Positions 1 to 7,689 of a stretch of 64,000 nt of DNA are shown here, piece after piece (within the stretch, counting starts at the first letter, position 1; each line of letters starts with the position of its first letter). Position numbers and translations under genes: made by a program. The notes under the pieces were generated by a model. That model saw nothing but the letters and a program-made list of their open reading frames with translations, made no database searches and had not been told where the DNA came from. Source of the DNA: an uncultured Clostridia bacterium (GTDB taxonomy: Bacteria > Bacillota > Clostridia > Christensenellales > Aristaeellaceae); assembly GCA_934621505.1 (NCBI GenBank), contig CAKTUU010000003.1, positions 62,001 through 126,000 on the forward strand, given 5' to 3'.

Positions 1-1508
1 ATGGCGATTTCATCGCCGTCCTTGACCACTGCCAGGGGGCTGCACAGAGCGGCTTCGGGGCTGACATAGCCGACGCTCAGGCCGCTGGTGCCGCCGGAGA
101 AGCGGCCGTCGGTGATGATGGCGCAGGAATTGTACAGCGCAGGCTTGCCCTTCAGTTCCTCCTGGAAGGTAAAGGCGGTGGTGCCGAAGCGGCCCTTCAG
201 TCCCATAAAGCGCAGCACGCAGGCGTCGCCTTCCTGAATCTGACCGGAACGCAGCGCGTCCAGGCCTTCCTGCAGGGAGTTAAACACCTTGGCCTTGCCC
301 TTGTAAGTCATCAGCTGCTGGGGCACAGCGGCAATCTTGATGATGGAGCCTTCGGGAGCCAGGTTGCCGTACAGCACGCCCAGGCCGGGCTCGGTCATCA
401 CGGGGTTATCCAGAGTGCGGATCACGTCGTCGTTATAAATCACGGCGTTTTCCACGTTCTCACGAACGGTATGGCCGTTGACGGTCATGCAGTCGCCGTT
501 CAGGCGGGGCAGCAGGTTCTTCATCAGGGCGGGCATACCGCCGGCCAGGTCAAAGTCCTTGACGGAGTATTCGCCGCCGGGCATCAGGTGGCTCAGCAGA
601 GGCACGGTGTTGCTCATTTCGTCAAACACCTTCCACCAGGGCTCGTCGTAACCGGCTTCCTGGGCGATGGCGGGCAGGTGCAGAATCAGGTTGGAGGAAC
701 CGGCCACAGCCATGTCCACAGCGATGGCGTTGCGGATGGATTCGGGGGTGATGATCTGCCGGGCGGTAATGCCTTCGCGCACCATTTCCATAATGCGCTT
801 GCCGGCGCGGAACGCCAGGTTGCGAATTTCGCTGGACACGGCGCTCATGGAGGAGTTGCCGGGCAGGGTCATGCCCATGGCCTCGGCCATCATGCACATG
901 GAGTTGGCGGTGGTCATGGAGGTGCAGCCGCCGCAAATGCCCCAGCTGTGCTGAATCAGGCCATGATACAGATCGGGATCAATTTTGCCCTCGGCCATAG
1001 CGCCCACCTTGTCCTGAGCGCGGATGTGCACCACTTCCTTGCCGCGGAAGGTGCCCAGCGGCATGTAACCGCCGGTAACCACAATGGCGGGAATGTCCAG
1101 GCGGGCGCAGCCCATCAGGTGGCCGGGCACGATGGAGTCGCAGGTGGACAGCAACACCATGCCGTCAAAGAAGTTGCCGTCTACGGTCAGTTCCACCTGG
1201 TCGGCGATGGAGTTGCGGGAGGGAACCTCAATGTATTTGGGATCCTTCAGCACCATGCCGTCGCAAATGGCGGTGGTCATCACTTCCAGCGGCAGGCCGC
1301 CCGCCTCGCGGATGCCCTGCTTTACACGCTCGGCCAGTTGATTCAGGTGTACGTGGCCGGGGTTATATTCGTTCCAGGAGTCCACAACGGCAATCAGGGG
1401 CCGGTTCAGTTCTTCCTCGGTATAGCCCATGCCCAGCATCAGTCCGCGGCGGCACTCGGCAGCCTCGCCAAATTCCCAGCAGCTACGCATTTCTTCATAC
1501 TTTTTCAT
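1..1508 (-). CDS. IlvD/Edd-family dehydratase (sugar-acid or dihydroxy-acid), C-terminus beyond window
   Basis: Reading leftward from an ATG at 1508 behind an AGGAGG, the frame stays open to the window edge (502 codons seen), so the C-terminus is missing. The protein matches the IlvD/Edd iron-sulfur dehydratases: TCDSIVPG near residue 120, the cluster-cysteine stretch CGGCTSMTTANSM, and GRFSGGTSGLSVGYVSPEAA late in the protein. The family removes water from dihydroxy-acids or aldonic acids to give 2-keto(-3-deoxy) acids. It is the third gene of a leftward set behind an SDR and an MBL-fold hydrolase, and KDG kinase and KDPG aldolase lie nearby. A hexonate or pentonate dehydratase is therefore more likely than the branched-chain enzyme, but the sequence does not settle the substrate. 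Confidence 0.88.
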   Translation of the reverse strand, partial: MKKYEEMRSCWEFGEAAECRRGLMLGMGYTEEELNRPLIAVVDSWNEYNPGHVHLNQLAERVKQGIREAGGLPLEVMTTAICDGMVLKDPKYIEVPSRNSIADQVELTVDGNFFDGMVLLSTCDSIVPGHLMGCARLDIPAIVVTGGYMPLGTFRGKEVVHIRAQDKVGAMAEGKIDPDLYHGLIQHSWGICGGCTSMTTANSMCMMAEAMGMTLPGNSSMSAVSSEIRNLAFRAGKRIMEMVREGITARQIITPESIRNAIAVDMAVAGSSNLILHLPAIAQEAGYDEPWWKVFDEMSNTVPLLSHLMPGGEYSVKDFDLAGGMPALMKNLLPRLNGDCMTVNGHTVRENVENAVIYNDDVIRTLDNPVMTEPGLGVLYGNLAPEGSIIKIAAVPQQLMTYKGKAKVFNSLQEGLDALRSGQIQEGDACVLRFMGLKGRFGTTAFTFQEELKGKPALYNSCAIITDGRFSGGTSGLSVGYVSPEAALCSPLAVVKDGDEIA

Positions 1509-1540
1509 GTTGTTTTTCCTCCTTGCGTCATTCAGCCAAA

Positions 1541-2332
1541 TTAAAATTCATCCTCAAGCATACAGTCAATCGCGCCGTCGATGGTCTGACCGCCGTCAAT
1601 GAAAATGGTCTGACCCACGATAAACCGGCTCTTTTCCTTATCCGCCAGGAACAGCACCATGGGCACGATGTCCTCGGGCTGGCCGCCGTGACCGATGGGA
1701 ATTTTCCGGTTGAAGCCCTCGATATCCCGGTCGGAATAACGGCTCATGATCTTGGTATACACCAGGCCGGGGGCGATGGCGTTTACGTTGATGCCGTACT
1801 TGATCAATTCCACGCCGATGGACTTGGTAAACATATTCAAACCGGCCTTGCCGGCGGAATACGGCAGCGCCTTGCGCTTTACCCAGGTAACCAGGCTGTG
1901 GACGGAGGAAATATTGATGATTGCGCCGTGAACGCCCTTCTCCACCATATCCCTGGCCGCCACATGGGAGCAGTAGGCGGCGGAGTTCAAATTCAGGTTG
2001 ATCTGGCTGTCCCAGTATTCCATGGGCATATCCACAAAACCGCCCTTGGGCATTTTCAGCGCGCCGCCCGCGTTGTTCACCAGCACGTCGATTTTGCCAA
2101 AGTGATCGATAAAGGCGTTCAGCATGGCCTCGCAGTCCTCGCGCTTGGACACGTCCGCCTTGTAAACCTGAGCGTCCGCGCCCAGCGCACGGCACTTTTC
2201 CGCCACTTCCATGGCGCCGTCCGGAGAATTGCAGTAGTTGATGCCCACGTCATAGCCTTCCTTGGCGAAGGCCTCCGCGCAGGCAGCGCCGATTCCATGG
2301 GAGGAACCCGTAATGAGAACCGATTTTTTCAT
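1541..2332 (-). CDS. SDR-family NAD(P)-dependent oxidoreductase
   Basis: This 263-residue protein is a classical short-chain dehydrogenase. The cofactor loop GSSHGIGAACAEAF is at the N-terminus, NNAGG follows near residue 90, a serine sits in NISSVHS, and the catalytic YSAGK closes the active site. The C-terminal FIDGG is typical of FabG-like members. Its ATG overlaps the stop of the upstream MBL gene (ATGA), and the dehydratase begins 32 bases downstream, so the three are cotranscribed. In this setting it probably interconverts a keto-sugar acid and its hydroxy form, as gluconate 5-dehydrogenases do. That substrate is inferred from context. Confidence 0.85.
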   Translation of the reverse strand: MKKSVLITGSSHGIGAACAEAFAKEGYDVGINYCNSPDGAMEVAEKCRALGADAQVYKADVSKREDCEAMLNAFIDHFGKIDVLVNNAGGALKMPKGGFVDMPMEYWDSQINLNLNSAAYCSHVAARDMVEKGVHGAIINISSVHSLVTWVKRKALPYSAGKAGLNMFTKSIGVELIKYGINVNAIAPGLVYTKIMSRYSDRDIEGFNRKIPIGHGGQPEDIVPMVLFLADKEKSRFIVGQTIFIDGGQTIDGAIDCMLEDEF

Positions 2333-3204
2333 TTTGCATACTCCTTTTTCATGTATTCCGTAACGGTGTATAACGGAAGGAAAAGGTATGCCGGTTCCTT
2401 CCCGCCAACTTCGCGAATCAACGCCCGGGCGATTTCCGCCGGGTCGGTAACCCCGGCCGCCATCATGCCGTGCACAAAGCCCTCGTCATGCTTGGCGCAG
2501 GCCAGACAGGCCTCCAGATATTTCCGGGACGCCTCCGGACCGATAGCGTCCGCCCCCAGGGGCAGATACGGGTGGCCGCAGACGATGTTGCAAATGGGCA
2601 TTTCCAGTAGGCGGCGCAGTGTCTTTTCATAGCCCTGCGCGTCCATCAGCAAAGCGCAGCCCTGGGATACCGTGCCGTTCAGCTGAAGGGAATCGCCGGT
2701 AATCAGGGTCATGGTTCGCTCGTCCAGGTAGCAGCACGCGTCCGTATCATGGCCCGGGGTGTGCAAAAGCCGCAGATCCCCCAGCTTTCCGCCGTCGGTC
2801 AGCAGCAAATCCGGCTTTACCCCATCCAGAACGGCGGGAGCCGCCGGGCTATATTGGGGAAACGTGGCCCGAATGGCCTTGGAATACTTGAGGGGGTCCA
2901 GCATGCGGTCTCTGGAGTCCACATACACGGCCACCTTCATTTGGGGGTTCAGTTCCTTCAGCCGGGCGCAGCCGCCCACATGGTCGCCATGGATATGGGT
3001 TATGGCCATCCAGTGGATATCTTTGGGGGTAAGCCCCAGCTGGGTCAACGCGGGCACGATATCGCTGTCCACGGTTTCAGCGCAGCCGCCGGTATCCACA
3101 AGGATATTTTCCCGTCCTGTTACCAGGGTGGCTCCGGCCCAGCATCCTGGAAAAGTCACCGCAAGACGATATACGTCAGGCGCAAGACGTATGAATGATT
3201 CCAT
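2329..3204 (-). CDS. MBL-fold metallo-hydrolase
   Basis: A 291-residue metallo-beta-lactamase-fold protein. It carries the metal-binding THIHGDHVGG, a second histidine site in HTPGHD, an aspartate in GDSLQL and a late histidine in CGHPY. I chose the ATG at 3204 because an AGGAGG lies 11 bases upstream; a longer frame to 3279 would run through the promoter. The fold covers glyoxalase II, lactonases and many other hydrolases. As the first gene of a leftward sugar-acid cluster, a lactonase that opens an aldonolactone is a reasonable guess, but no residue seen here proves it. Confidence 0.8.
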   Translation of the reverse strand: MESFIRLAPDVYRLAVTFPGCWAGATLVTGRENILVDTGGCAETVDSDIVPALTQLGLTPKDIHWMAITHIHGDHVGGCARLKELNPQMKVAVYVDSRDRMLDPLKYSKAIRATFPQYSPAAPAVLDGVKPDLLLTDGGKLGDLRLLHTPGHDTDACCYLDERTMTLITGDSLQLNGTVSQGCALLMDAQGYEKTLRRLLEMPICNIVCGHPYLPLGADAIGPEASRKYLEACLACAKHDEGFVHGMMAAGVTDPAEIARALIREVGGKEPAYLFLPLYTVTEYMKKEYAK

Positions 3205-3243
3205 CAGTCGGTCAACCTCCTGAGACTTTTTATCCGTACACAC

Positions 3244-3273
3244 ATTATATCCTTGCCCCGATAACAGGCTCAA
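3244..3273 (-). promoter_or_regulatory. Sigma-A-type promoter for the MBL-SDR-dehydratase operon
   Basis: On the minus strand TTGAGC (3273-3268) is followed after 18 bases by TATAAT (3249-3244). Start of transcription would fall just upstream of the AGGAGG at 3221-3216. Confidence 0.6.
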
Positions 3274-3310
3274 CGCCAAAGCGGGCCACAGGCTTTTTCC
3301 ATAATTCGTC

Positions 3311-3337
3311 TTGCTTTTTTTGAAAAAAGAGTATAAT
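3311..3337 (+). promoter_or_regulatory. Probable promoter of the sensor regulator
   Basis: TTGCTT at 3311-3316 and a perfect TATAAT at 3332-3337 are separated by 15 bases, slightly short. It is arranged divergently from the promoter at 3244-3273, so one protein bound between them could control both directions. Confidence 0.5.
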
Positions 3338-3395
3338 ATATTTAGCCATATTTTGCGACCGGCCCTGCAGGGCTGTTGAAAGGAGGCGCCGCCCG

Positions 3396-4529
3396 ATGCG
3401 CGACCAGATGATTCCTGTGTTTGTAGACGAAAAATCCGCTTCTTCCTCGCAGTACGCCAATACCATTCAGGGCATTCGCACGGCGGCGGCCCGGTGCAAT
3501 ATGCGCCTGAGGCTGATCAGCGACGCCCGCTTTGACGAAACGGATTTTGAAACCCTGCCCGGGGTAGCCATTGTAACGGGCGTAAGCATGCCCTTTATTC
3601 AAAAGGCCATCGCCCGGCTGCGATCCCACGGCAGGTACGCGGTTTTGGCCGGTACGGATTCCGAGCAGTTTGGTCACGACGTGTCCTGCGCCACCCCATC
3701 CCGCCGCACGGAAACCCAGCAGCTGGTTAACTACCTATATAATTGCGGAAAGCGGCGCATCGCCCTGGTGGGCTTTGGCCGCCGGTCCATCAACGATAAC
3801 TTTCGCTACCACGCCGCCATGAGCGCCGTGGCCGCCTGGGGCAATTTGCTCAAGGACGAGGACGTGTGGCTGTGGGAGCAGGACCCCAGCGAGAGCTTTG
3901 AGCAGTTTTTGCAGGTACACAGCCGCTACGACGCGGCCATTTGCCCCAATGACGTCATCGCCGTATGGCTGGTGGATTTTTTGCAAAAAAACGGCACTCG
4001 CGTACCGGACGACCTGTTTGTGGCCTCCTTTGGCAACATGGCCATCGGGCGGTATCACATCCCGTCCATTACCAGCATGACCATGGATATGCTGGTGGTG
4101 GGCGAGCAGGCCTTTAACGTATGGCGTTTTTTAATGAAGAACGACAAATCCCAGCAGACCGCTTTGAAAATGACCGTGCCCAGCCGCCTGCTGATTCGCC
4201 AAAGCACCGCCAACACCTGCATTGAAGCGGGCGAGGGCGCTGTGGCCCCCACCCTGCAGGATCACTTTTACCACAACCCCACCATCGCCCTGCTGGTGGG
4301 CATTGAAAACTGCATCAACCAGCGGGATGAAACCGACCTGCGCATTATGCGGGGCATGATGGACGGCAAAAGCTACGAGCAGATTTCCGATGAGCTGTTC
4401 ATCAGCGGCAGTACCCTGCGTTACCGGCTGAACAAAATCTTCGCCGATATTGGCGCGCACAACCGTCAGGAGTTTGAAACCATTATTCGTACCTATCTGG
4501 GAAACGGCAATCCTTTTCGACAAAGCTGA
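3396..4529 (+). CDS. Transcriptional regulator: LacI-like sensor domain with C-terminal LuxR-type HTH
   Basis: The 377-residue protein starts at an ATG behind AAAGGAGG. Residues about 1-275 resemble the periplasmic-binding-like sugar sensor of LacI/GalR proteins (YNCGKRRIALVGFGRR, YDAAICPNDVIA, VPDDLFVASFGN, then an MTMDMLVVGEQA segment). The usual N-terminal LacI helix-turn-helix is absent. A GerE/LuxR-like helix-turn-helix sits at residues about 315-360 instead (GKSYEQISDELFISGSTLRY). It is divergent from the MBL-SDR-dehydratase operon and upstream of the KDPG aldolase operon, so it is the best candidate regulator of sugar-acid use, probably binding a sugar acid or phosphorylated intermediate. 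The architecture is seen directly; the ligand is inference. Confidence 0.78.
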   Translation: MRDQMIPVFVDEKSASSSQYANTIQGIRTAAARCNMRLRLISDARFDETDFETLPGVAIVTGVSMPFIQKAIARLRSHGRYAVLAGTDSEQFGHDVSCATPSRRTETQQLVNYLYNCGKRRIALVGFGRRSINDNFRYHAAMSAVAAWGNLLKDEDVWLWEQDPSESFEQFLQVHSRYDAAICPNDVIAVWLVDFLQKNGTRVPDDLFVASFGNMAIGRYHIPSITSMTMDMLVVGEQAFNVWRFLMKNDKSQQTALKMTVPSRLLIRQSTANTCIEAGEGAVAPTLQDHFYHNPTIALLVGIENCINQRDETDLRIMRGMMDGKSYEQISDELFISGSTLRYRLNKIFADIGAHNRQEFETIIRTYLGNGNPFRQS

Positions 4530-4533
4530 ATAC

Positions 4534-4572
4534 GGCAGGACGGGCCGCAATAAAACTGCGGCCCGTCCTGCC
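4534..4572. terminator. Bidirectional terminator, 16-bp perfect stem
   Basis: Arms 4534-4549 and 4557-4572 are perfect inverted repeats around a 7-base loop, between convergent genes ending at 4529 and 4576. Confidence 0.85.
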
Positions 4573-4575
4573 AGT

Positions 4576-5031
4576 TTATTTCATCGCGTCCAGCGCGTCC
4601 TGCACGGTGCGCCGCAGAATTTCCTGCTCGTCGGCGGTCAGCGTTTCGCCACGCCACTGCTTTTCCCTGGCCTGACGGTACAGGGAAAAGCGTTCCATAT
4701 CCAGCTTTTCCACACAGTCGTCCGGCGTGTCCAGGTTGCCGGTGCGGTAGGTCATGCATTTTAAATAATGAAAGGTAAAGGCGTATAAGTCCACCGGGCC
4801 CAGGCTGTTTTTCAGCCGCAGGGTATCCTGGTAGCAAAAGGCCAGCACATCCGCGGTTTGCTCATCGCTCAGCCGCAGCCGCCGGGTGTAGGCGTGCACA
4901 AACATTTTTACATCGCAGTAATGCACATAATCATGCAGGCGAATATAGGGCAAATCCCGCCGGGCGGTGGCCTGGGCGTTTAACTGTTCAACGGTCTGGT
5001 TCAGCTGCTCATAGCGTTCAAAAAGTTCCAT
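4576..5031 (-). CDS. Hypothetical protein, 151 aa
   Basis: I do not recognise this protein. It is soluble, charged and apparently all-helical, starting MELFERYEQLNQTVEQLNAQ and ending LRRTVQDALDAMK. There is no signal peptide, membrane segment or obvious catalytic motif; several aromatic and histidine residues cluster in the middle (LHDYVHYCDVKMFVHAY). It is a single leftward gene between the sensor regulator and the KDPG aldolase operon, with its own terminator at 4534-4572. Its frame is clean and it fills the space between two well-defined genes, so I take it as real. Confidence 0.6.
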   Translation of the reverse strand: MELFERYEQLNQTVEQLNAQATARRDLPYIRLHDYVHYCDVKMFVHAYTRRLRLSDEQTADVLAFCYQDTLRLKNSLGPVDLYAFTFHYLKCMTYRTGNLDTPDDCVEKLDMERFSLYRQAREKQWRGETLTADEQEILRRTVQDALDAMK

Positions 5032-5090
5032 GGCTGCCTCCTGTTTGTTTGAAATTTAACGAATCAATCTATTACAATTTAGGTATTATA

Positions 5091-5106
5091 TCCCGTTTGA
5101 ACGGGA
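5091..5106. promoter_or_regulatory. Inverted repeat, candidate operator
   Basis: TCCCGTT-TG-AACGGGA is a perfect 7-2-7 palindrome in the divergent gap between the hypothetical gene and the KDPG aldolase operon. It is a plausible binding site, but no protein can be assigned. Confidence 0.4.
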
Positions 5107-5141
5107 ATTGCAAGACGATTTTTTTTCGATTTATACCGTTT

Positions 5142-5179
5142 CTTTGCCCTTTACAAAGCGGTTTGGGCAAAGTTATACT
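5142..5179 (+). promoter_or_regulatory. Promoter of the aldolase-kinase-Etf operon with overlapping inverted repeat
   Basis: TTACAA (5151-5156), a 17-base spacer and TATACT (5174-5179) form the promoter. It is framed by an 8-bp inverted repeat, CTTTGCCC (5142-5149) and GGGCAAAG (5165-5172), which straddles the -35 and spacer as a repressor site would. A second small hairpin (TCTGAG 5190-5195 / CTCAGA 5200-5205) sits in the leader just before the ribosome site. Confidence 0.6.
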
Positions 5180-5221
5180 ACAAAAGATATCTGAGGATTC
5201 TCAGAATGGAGGAAATTGCAT

Positions 5222-5869
5222 ATGACTACATTGGAATGGGTCCAGAAAAGCAAAATTATTGCCATTGTACGCGGGCTGAACCCCGAATACATGCTGAAGC
5301 TGGCGGACGCCCTGTACGCAGGCGGCATCGACCTGATGGAGGTTACCTTTAACCAGCAGAAGCCCGAAACCTGGAAGGATACGGCGGCGGCCATCAAGGC
5401 CATCGGCGACCATATGGCGGGCAAAATGCTGGCGGGCGCTGGCACCGTCATCACCGAGGAACAGCTGCAAATGGCCATCGACGCGGGCGCCAAGTACATC
5501 ATTACCCCCAACACCAATCCGGACCTGATTCGCAAGGTCAAGGCGGCGGGCCTGTGCGCCTTCCCCGGCGCGCTTACCCCCAGCGAAATCGTCATCGCCC
5601 ATCAGGCGGGCGCGGACGCGGTCAAGGTATTCCCCGCCGGAAACCTGGGGCCCGCTTACATCAAGGCCATCAAGGCCCCCCTGTCCAACATTCCCCTGAT
5701 GGCCGTGGGCGGCGTGAATGAAAAGAACACCGCGGACTTCCTGAAGGCGGGTTGCTGCGGCGTAGGCGTGGGCGGCAACCTGGTCAATAAAGACTGGATC
5801 GCCAACGGCGAATGGGACAAAATTACGGCTCTGGCAAAAGAATTCCGAAAGGCGGTAGAAGAACAATGA
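5222..5869 (+). CDS. eda: 2-dehydro-3-deoxyphosphogluconate (KDPG) aldolase
   Basis: This 215-residue TIM-barrel class I aldolase splits KDPG into pyruvate and glyceraldehyde 3-phosphate. Expected residues are visible: Glu40 in LMEVTF, the phosphate/pyruvate loop GAGTV, FPGALTPSE, and the Schiff-base lysine Lys135 in ADAVKVFPAG. The ATG at 5222 is preferred over a TTG six bases upstream because GGAGG lies 9 bases before it. It is the first gene of a five-gene rightward operon and overlaps the kinase start (ATGA). A 2-keto-3-deoxy-6-phosphogalactonate or 4-hydroxy-2-oxoglutarate specificity is possible within the family. Confidence 0.93.
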   Translation: MTTLEWVQKSKIIAIVRGLNPEYMLKLADALYAGGIDLMEVTFNQQKPETWKDTAAAIKAIGDHMAGKMLAGAGTVITEEQLQMAIDAGAKYIITPNTNPDLIRKVKAAGLCAFPGALTPSEIVIAHQAGADAVKVFPAGNLGPAYIKAIKAPLSNIPLMAVGGVNEKNTADFLKAGCCGVGVGGNLVNKDWIANGEWDKITALAKEFRKAVEEQ

Positions 5870-6888
5870 AAAAGGTAGTAACATTCGGTGAAATCATGAT
5901 GCGGCTGAACCCGGAAGGCTACGGCCGGTTTGTACAGGCAAACACGTTTGAGGCCACCTACGCGGGCGGCGAGGCCAACGTGGCGGTTTCTCTGGCCAAT
6001 TACGGCGACGACGCCGCCTATGTGTCCAAGGTGCCCGCTCACGAAATCGGCCAGTGCGCCGTCAACGCCCTGCGTCAATTTGGCGTGGATACCTCCCGCA
6101 TGCTGCGGGGCGGCGATCGTCTGGGCATCTACTTCTGCGAAAAGGGCGCCAGCCAGCGCGGCAGCAAGGTCATTTACGACCGCGCCAATTCCGCCATCGC
6201 CCTGGCCAAGCGGGAGGAGTTTGACTGGGATCAGTTGCTGGACGGCGTGGACTGGTTCCACTGGACCGGCATCACCCCGGCGCTGGGCGGCCAGCTGCCC
6301 GAAATTACCCTGGACGCGCTGAAAAAGTGCCGTGAAAAGGGCATTACCGTCAGCTGCGACCTGAACTACCGCGGCAAGCTGTGGACCCGGGAAAAGGCCG
6401 GCCAGGTCATGGGCCAGTTGGTTCCCTATGTGGACGTGCTGATTGCCAATGAGGAGGACGCCAAGGACGTGTTCGGCATCGAGGCCGCCGACACCGATAT
6501 TATGAGCGGCAAGCTGAACAAGGAAGGCTATGTCAGCGTTGCCAAGCAGCTGACCGACCGCTTTGGCTGCAAGGCCGTGGCCATCACCCTGCGCGGCTCC
6601 ATCAGCGCCAGCGAAAACAACTGGGCCGGCATGCTGTACATGGATGGCAAGAGCTACCTGAGCAAGAACTACCTGATTAAGCTGGTGGACCGCGTAGGCG
6701 GCGGCGACAGCTTTGGCGGCGGCCTGATTCACGCCATGCGCAAGGGCATGGCGCCCCAGGACATCATCGAGTTTGCCGTGGCGGCCAGCTGCCTGAAGCA
6801 GACCATCGAGCATGACTTCAACCTGTGCAGTGAAAAGGAAGTTCTGGCCCTGATGGGCGGCAACGCCTCCGGCCGTGTGCAGAGGTAA
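5866..6888 (+). CDS. kdgK: PfkB-family sugar kinase, probable 2-keto-3-deoxygluconate kinase
   Basis: The 340-residue ribokinase/PfkB protein begins MKKVVTFGEIMMRLNPEG, a typical KDG-kinase opening. It carries AGGEANVAVSLANYG near residue 35 and the second PfkB signature DRVGGGDSFGGG with the catalytic Asp281. Here the usual GAGD reads GGGD. The ATG overlaps the aldolase stop. Its expected role is ATP-dependent phosphorylation of 2-keto-3-deoxygluconate, feeding the aldolase just upstream, so dehydratase, kinase and aldolase form a complete semi-phosphorylative Entner-Doudoroff route. Exact sugar specificity is inferred from the partners. Confidence 0.88.
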   Translation: MKKVVTFGEIMMRLNPEGYGRFVQANTFEATYAGGEANVAVSLANYGDDAAYVSKVPAHEIGQCAVNALRQFGVDTSRMLRGGDRLGIYFCEKGASQRGSKVIYDRANSAIALAKREEFDWDQLLDGVDWFHWTGITPALGGQLPEITLDALKKCREKGITVSCDLNYRGKLWTREKAGQVMGQLVPYVDVLIANEEDAKDVFGIEAADTDIMSGKLNKEGYVSVAKQLTDRFGCKAVAITLRGSISASENNWAGMLYMDGKSYLSKNYLIKLVDRVGGGDSFGGGLIHAMRKGMAPQDIIEFAVAASCLKQTIEHDFNLCSEKEVLALMGGNASGRVQR

Positions 6889-6894
6889 ACGTTT

Positions 6895-7674
6895 ATGAAC
6901 ATCTTCGTGTGCATCAAACAGGTTCCCTCCACCAACAAGGTGCAGGTGGACGAAAAAACCGGCGTTCTGAAACGGGACGGCATTCAAAGCAAAATGAACC
7001 CCTATGACCTGTACGCCCTGGAAACCGCGCTGCGCCTGAAGGTGCAGCACGGCGGCACGGTCACGGTGGGTACAATGGGTCCGCCCCAGGCGCAGGCCGT
7101 CGTCCGGGAAGCCTATATGATGGGCGCGGATGATGGATATGTGTTCAGCGACCGCCGGCTGGGCGGCGCTGACGTGCTGGCAACCAGCTATACCTTGTCC
7201 CAGGCCATTCAAAGCGTGGGCGACTTTGACCTGATCCTGTGCGGCAAACAGACCACAGACGGCGACACCGCACAGGTGGGTCCTTCCATTGCCGAGCATA
7301 TGGGCATTCCCCACGCGGCGTGGGTCAGCAAAATTGATCTGGCGGGCGACGGCATCAACGTGGAGCAGCAGCTGCAGGACGTGATTGAAACCGTGCATAT
7401 GCCTTTTCCCTGTCTGGTAACGGTGGAGCAGGACATTTTTATGCCCCGTCTGCCCTCGCTGAAAACCGAGCGGGAAATCAGGGAAAAACCCATTCATATT
7501 CAGGGGCTGGACAGCTTTCTGGATACGGACGCCAACCACTACGGCCTGTCCGGCAGCGCCACCCAGGTGGAGCGTATTTTCCCGCCCCAAAACGATGTGG
7601 AGCGGGAAACCTGGACGGGCGACGGTTTGGCGAACCGGCTGTACGATACGCTGCGCAAGTGGAAATTTGTCTAA
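6895..7674 (+). CDS. etfB: Electron transfer flavoprotein subunit beta (lactate dehydrogenase-linked)
   Basis: A 259-residue EtfB: FVCIKQVPSTNKVQVD at the N-terminus, MNPYDLYALETALRL, VTVGTMGPPQA, and the nucleotide-binding LCGKQTTDGDTAQVGPSIAEH. It starts 6 bases after the kinase stop and is followed by EtfA and an FAD dehydrogenase. This matches the lctBCD order of the electron-confurcating lactate dehydrogenase of Acetobacterium woodii. In that complex EtfAB couples lactate oxidation by NAD to ferredoxin oxidation. Assignment to that complex rests on gene order and the ferredoxin domain in EtfA. Confidence 0.9.
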   Translation: MNIFVCIKQVPSTNKVQVDEKTGVLKRDGIQSKMNPYDLYALETALRLKVQHGGTVTVGTMGPPQAQAVVREAYMMGADDGYVFSDRRLGGADVLATSYTLSQAIQSVGDFDLILCGKQTTDGDTAQVGPSIAEHMGIPHAAWVSKIDLAGDGINVEQQLQDVIETVHMPFPCLVTVEQDIFMPRLPSLKTEREIREKPIHIQGLDSFLDTDANHYGLSGSATQVERIFPPQNDVERETWTGDGLANRLYDTLRKWKFV

Positions 7675-7689
7675 AAGGAGGCGGCAACC

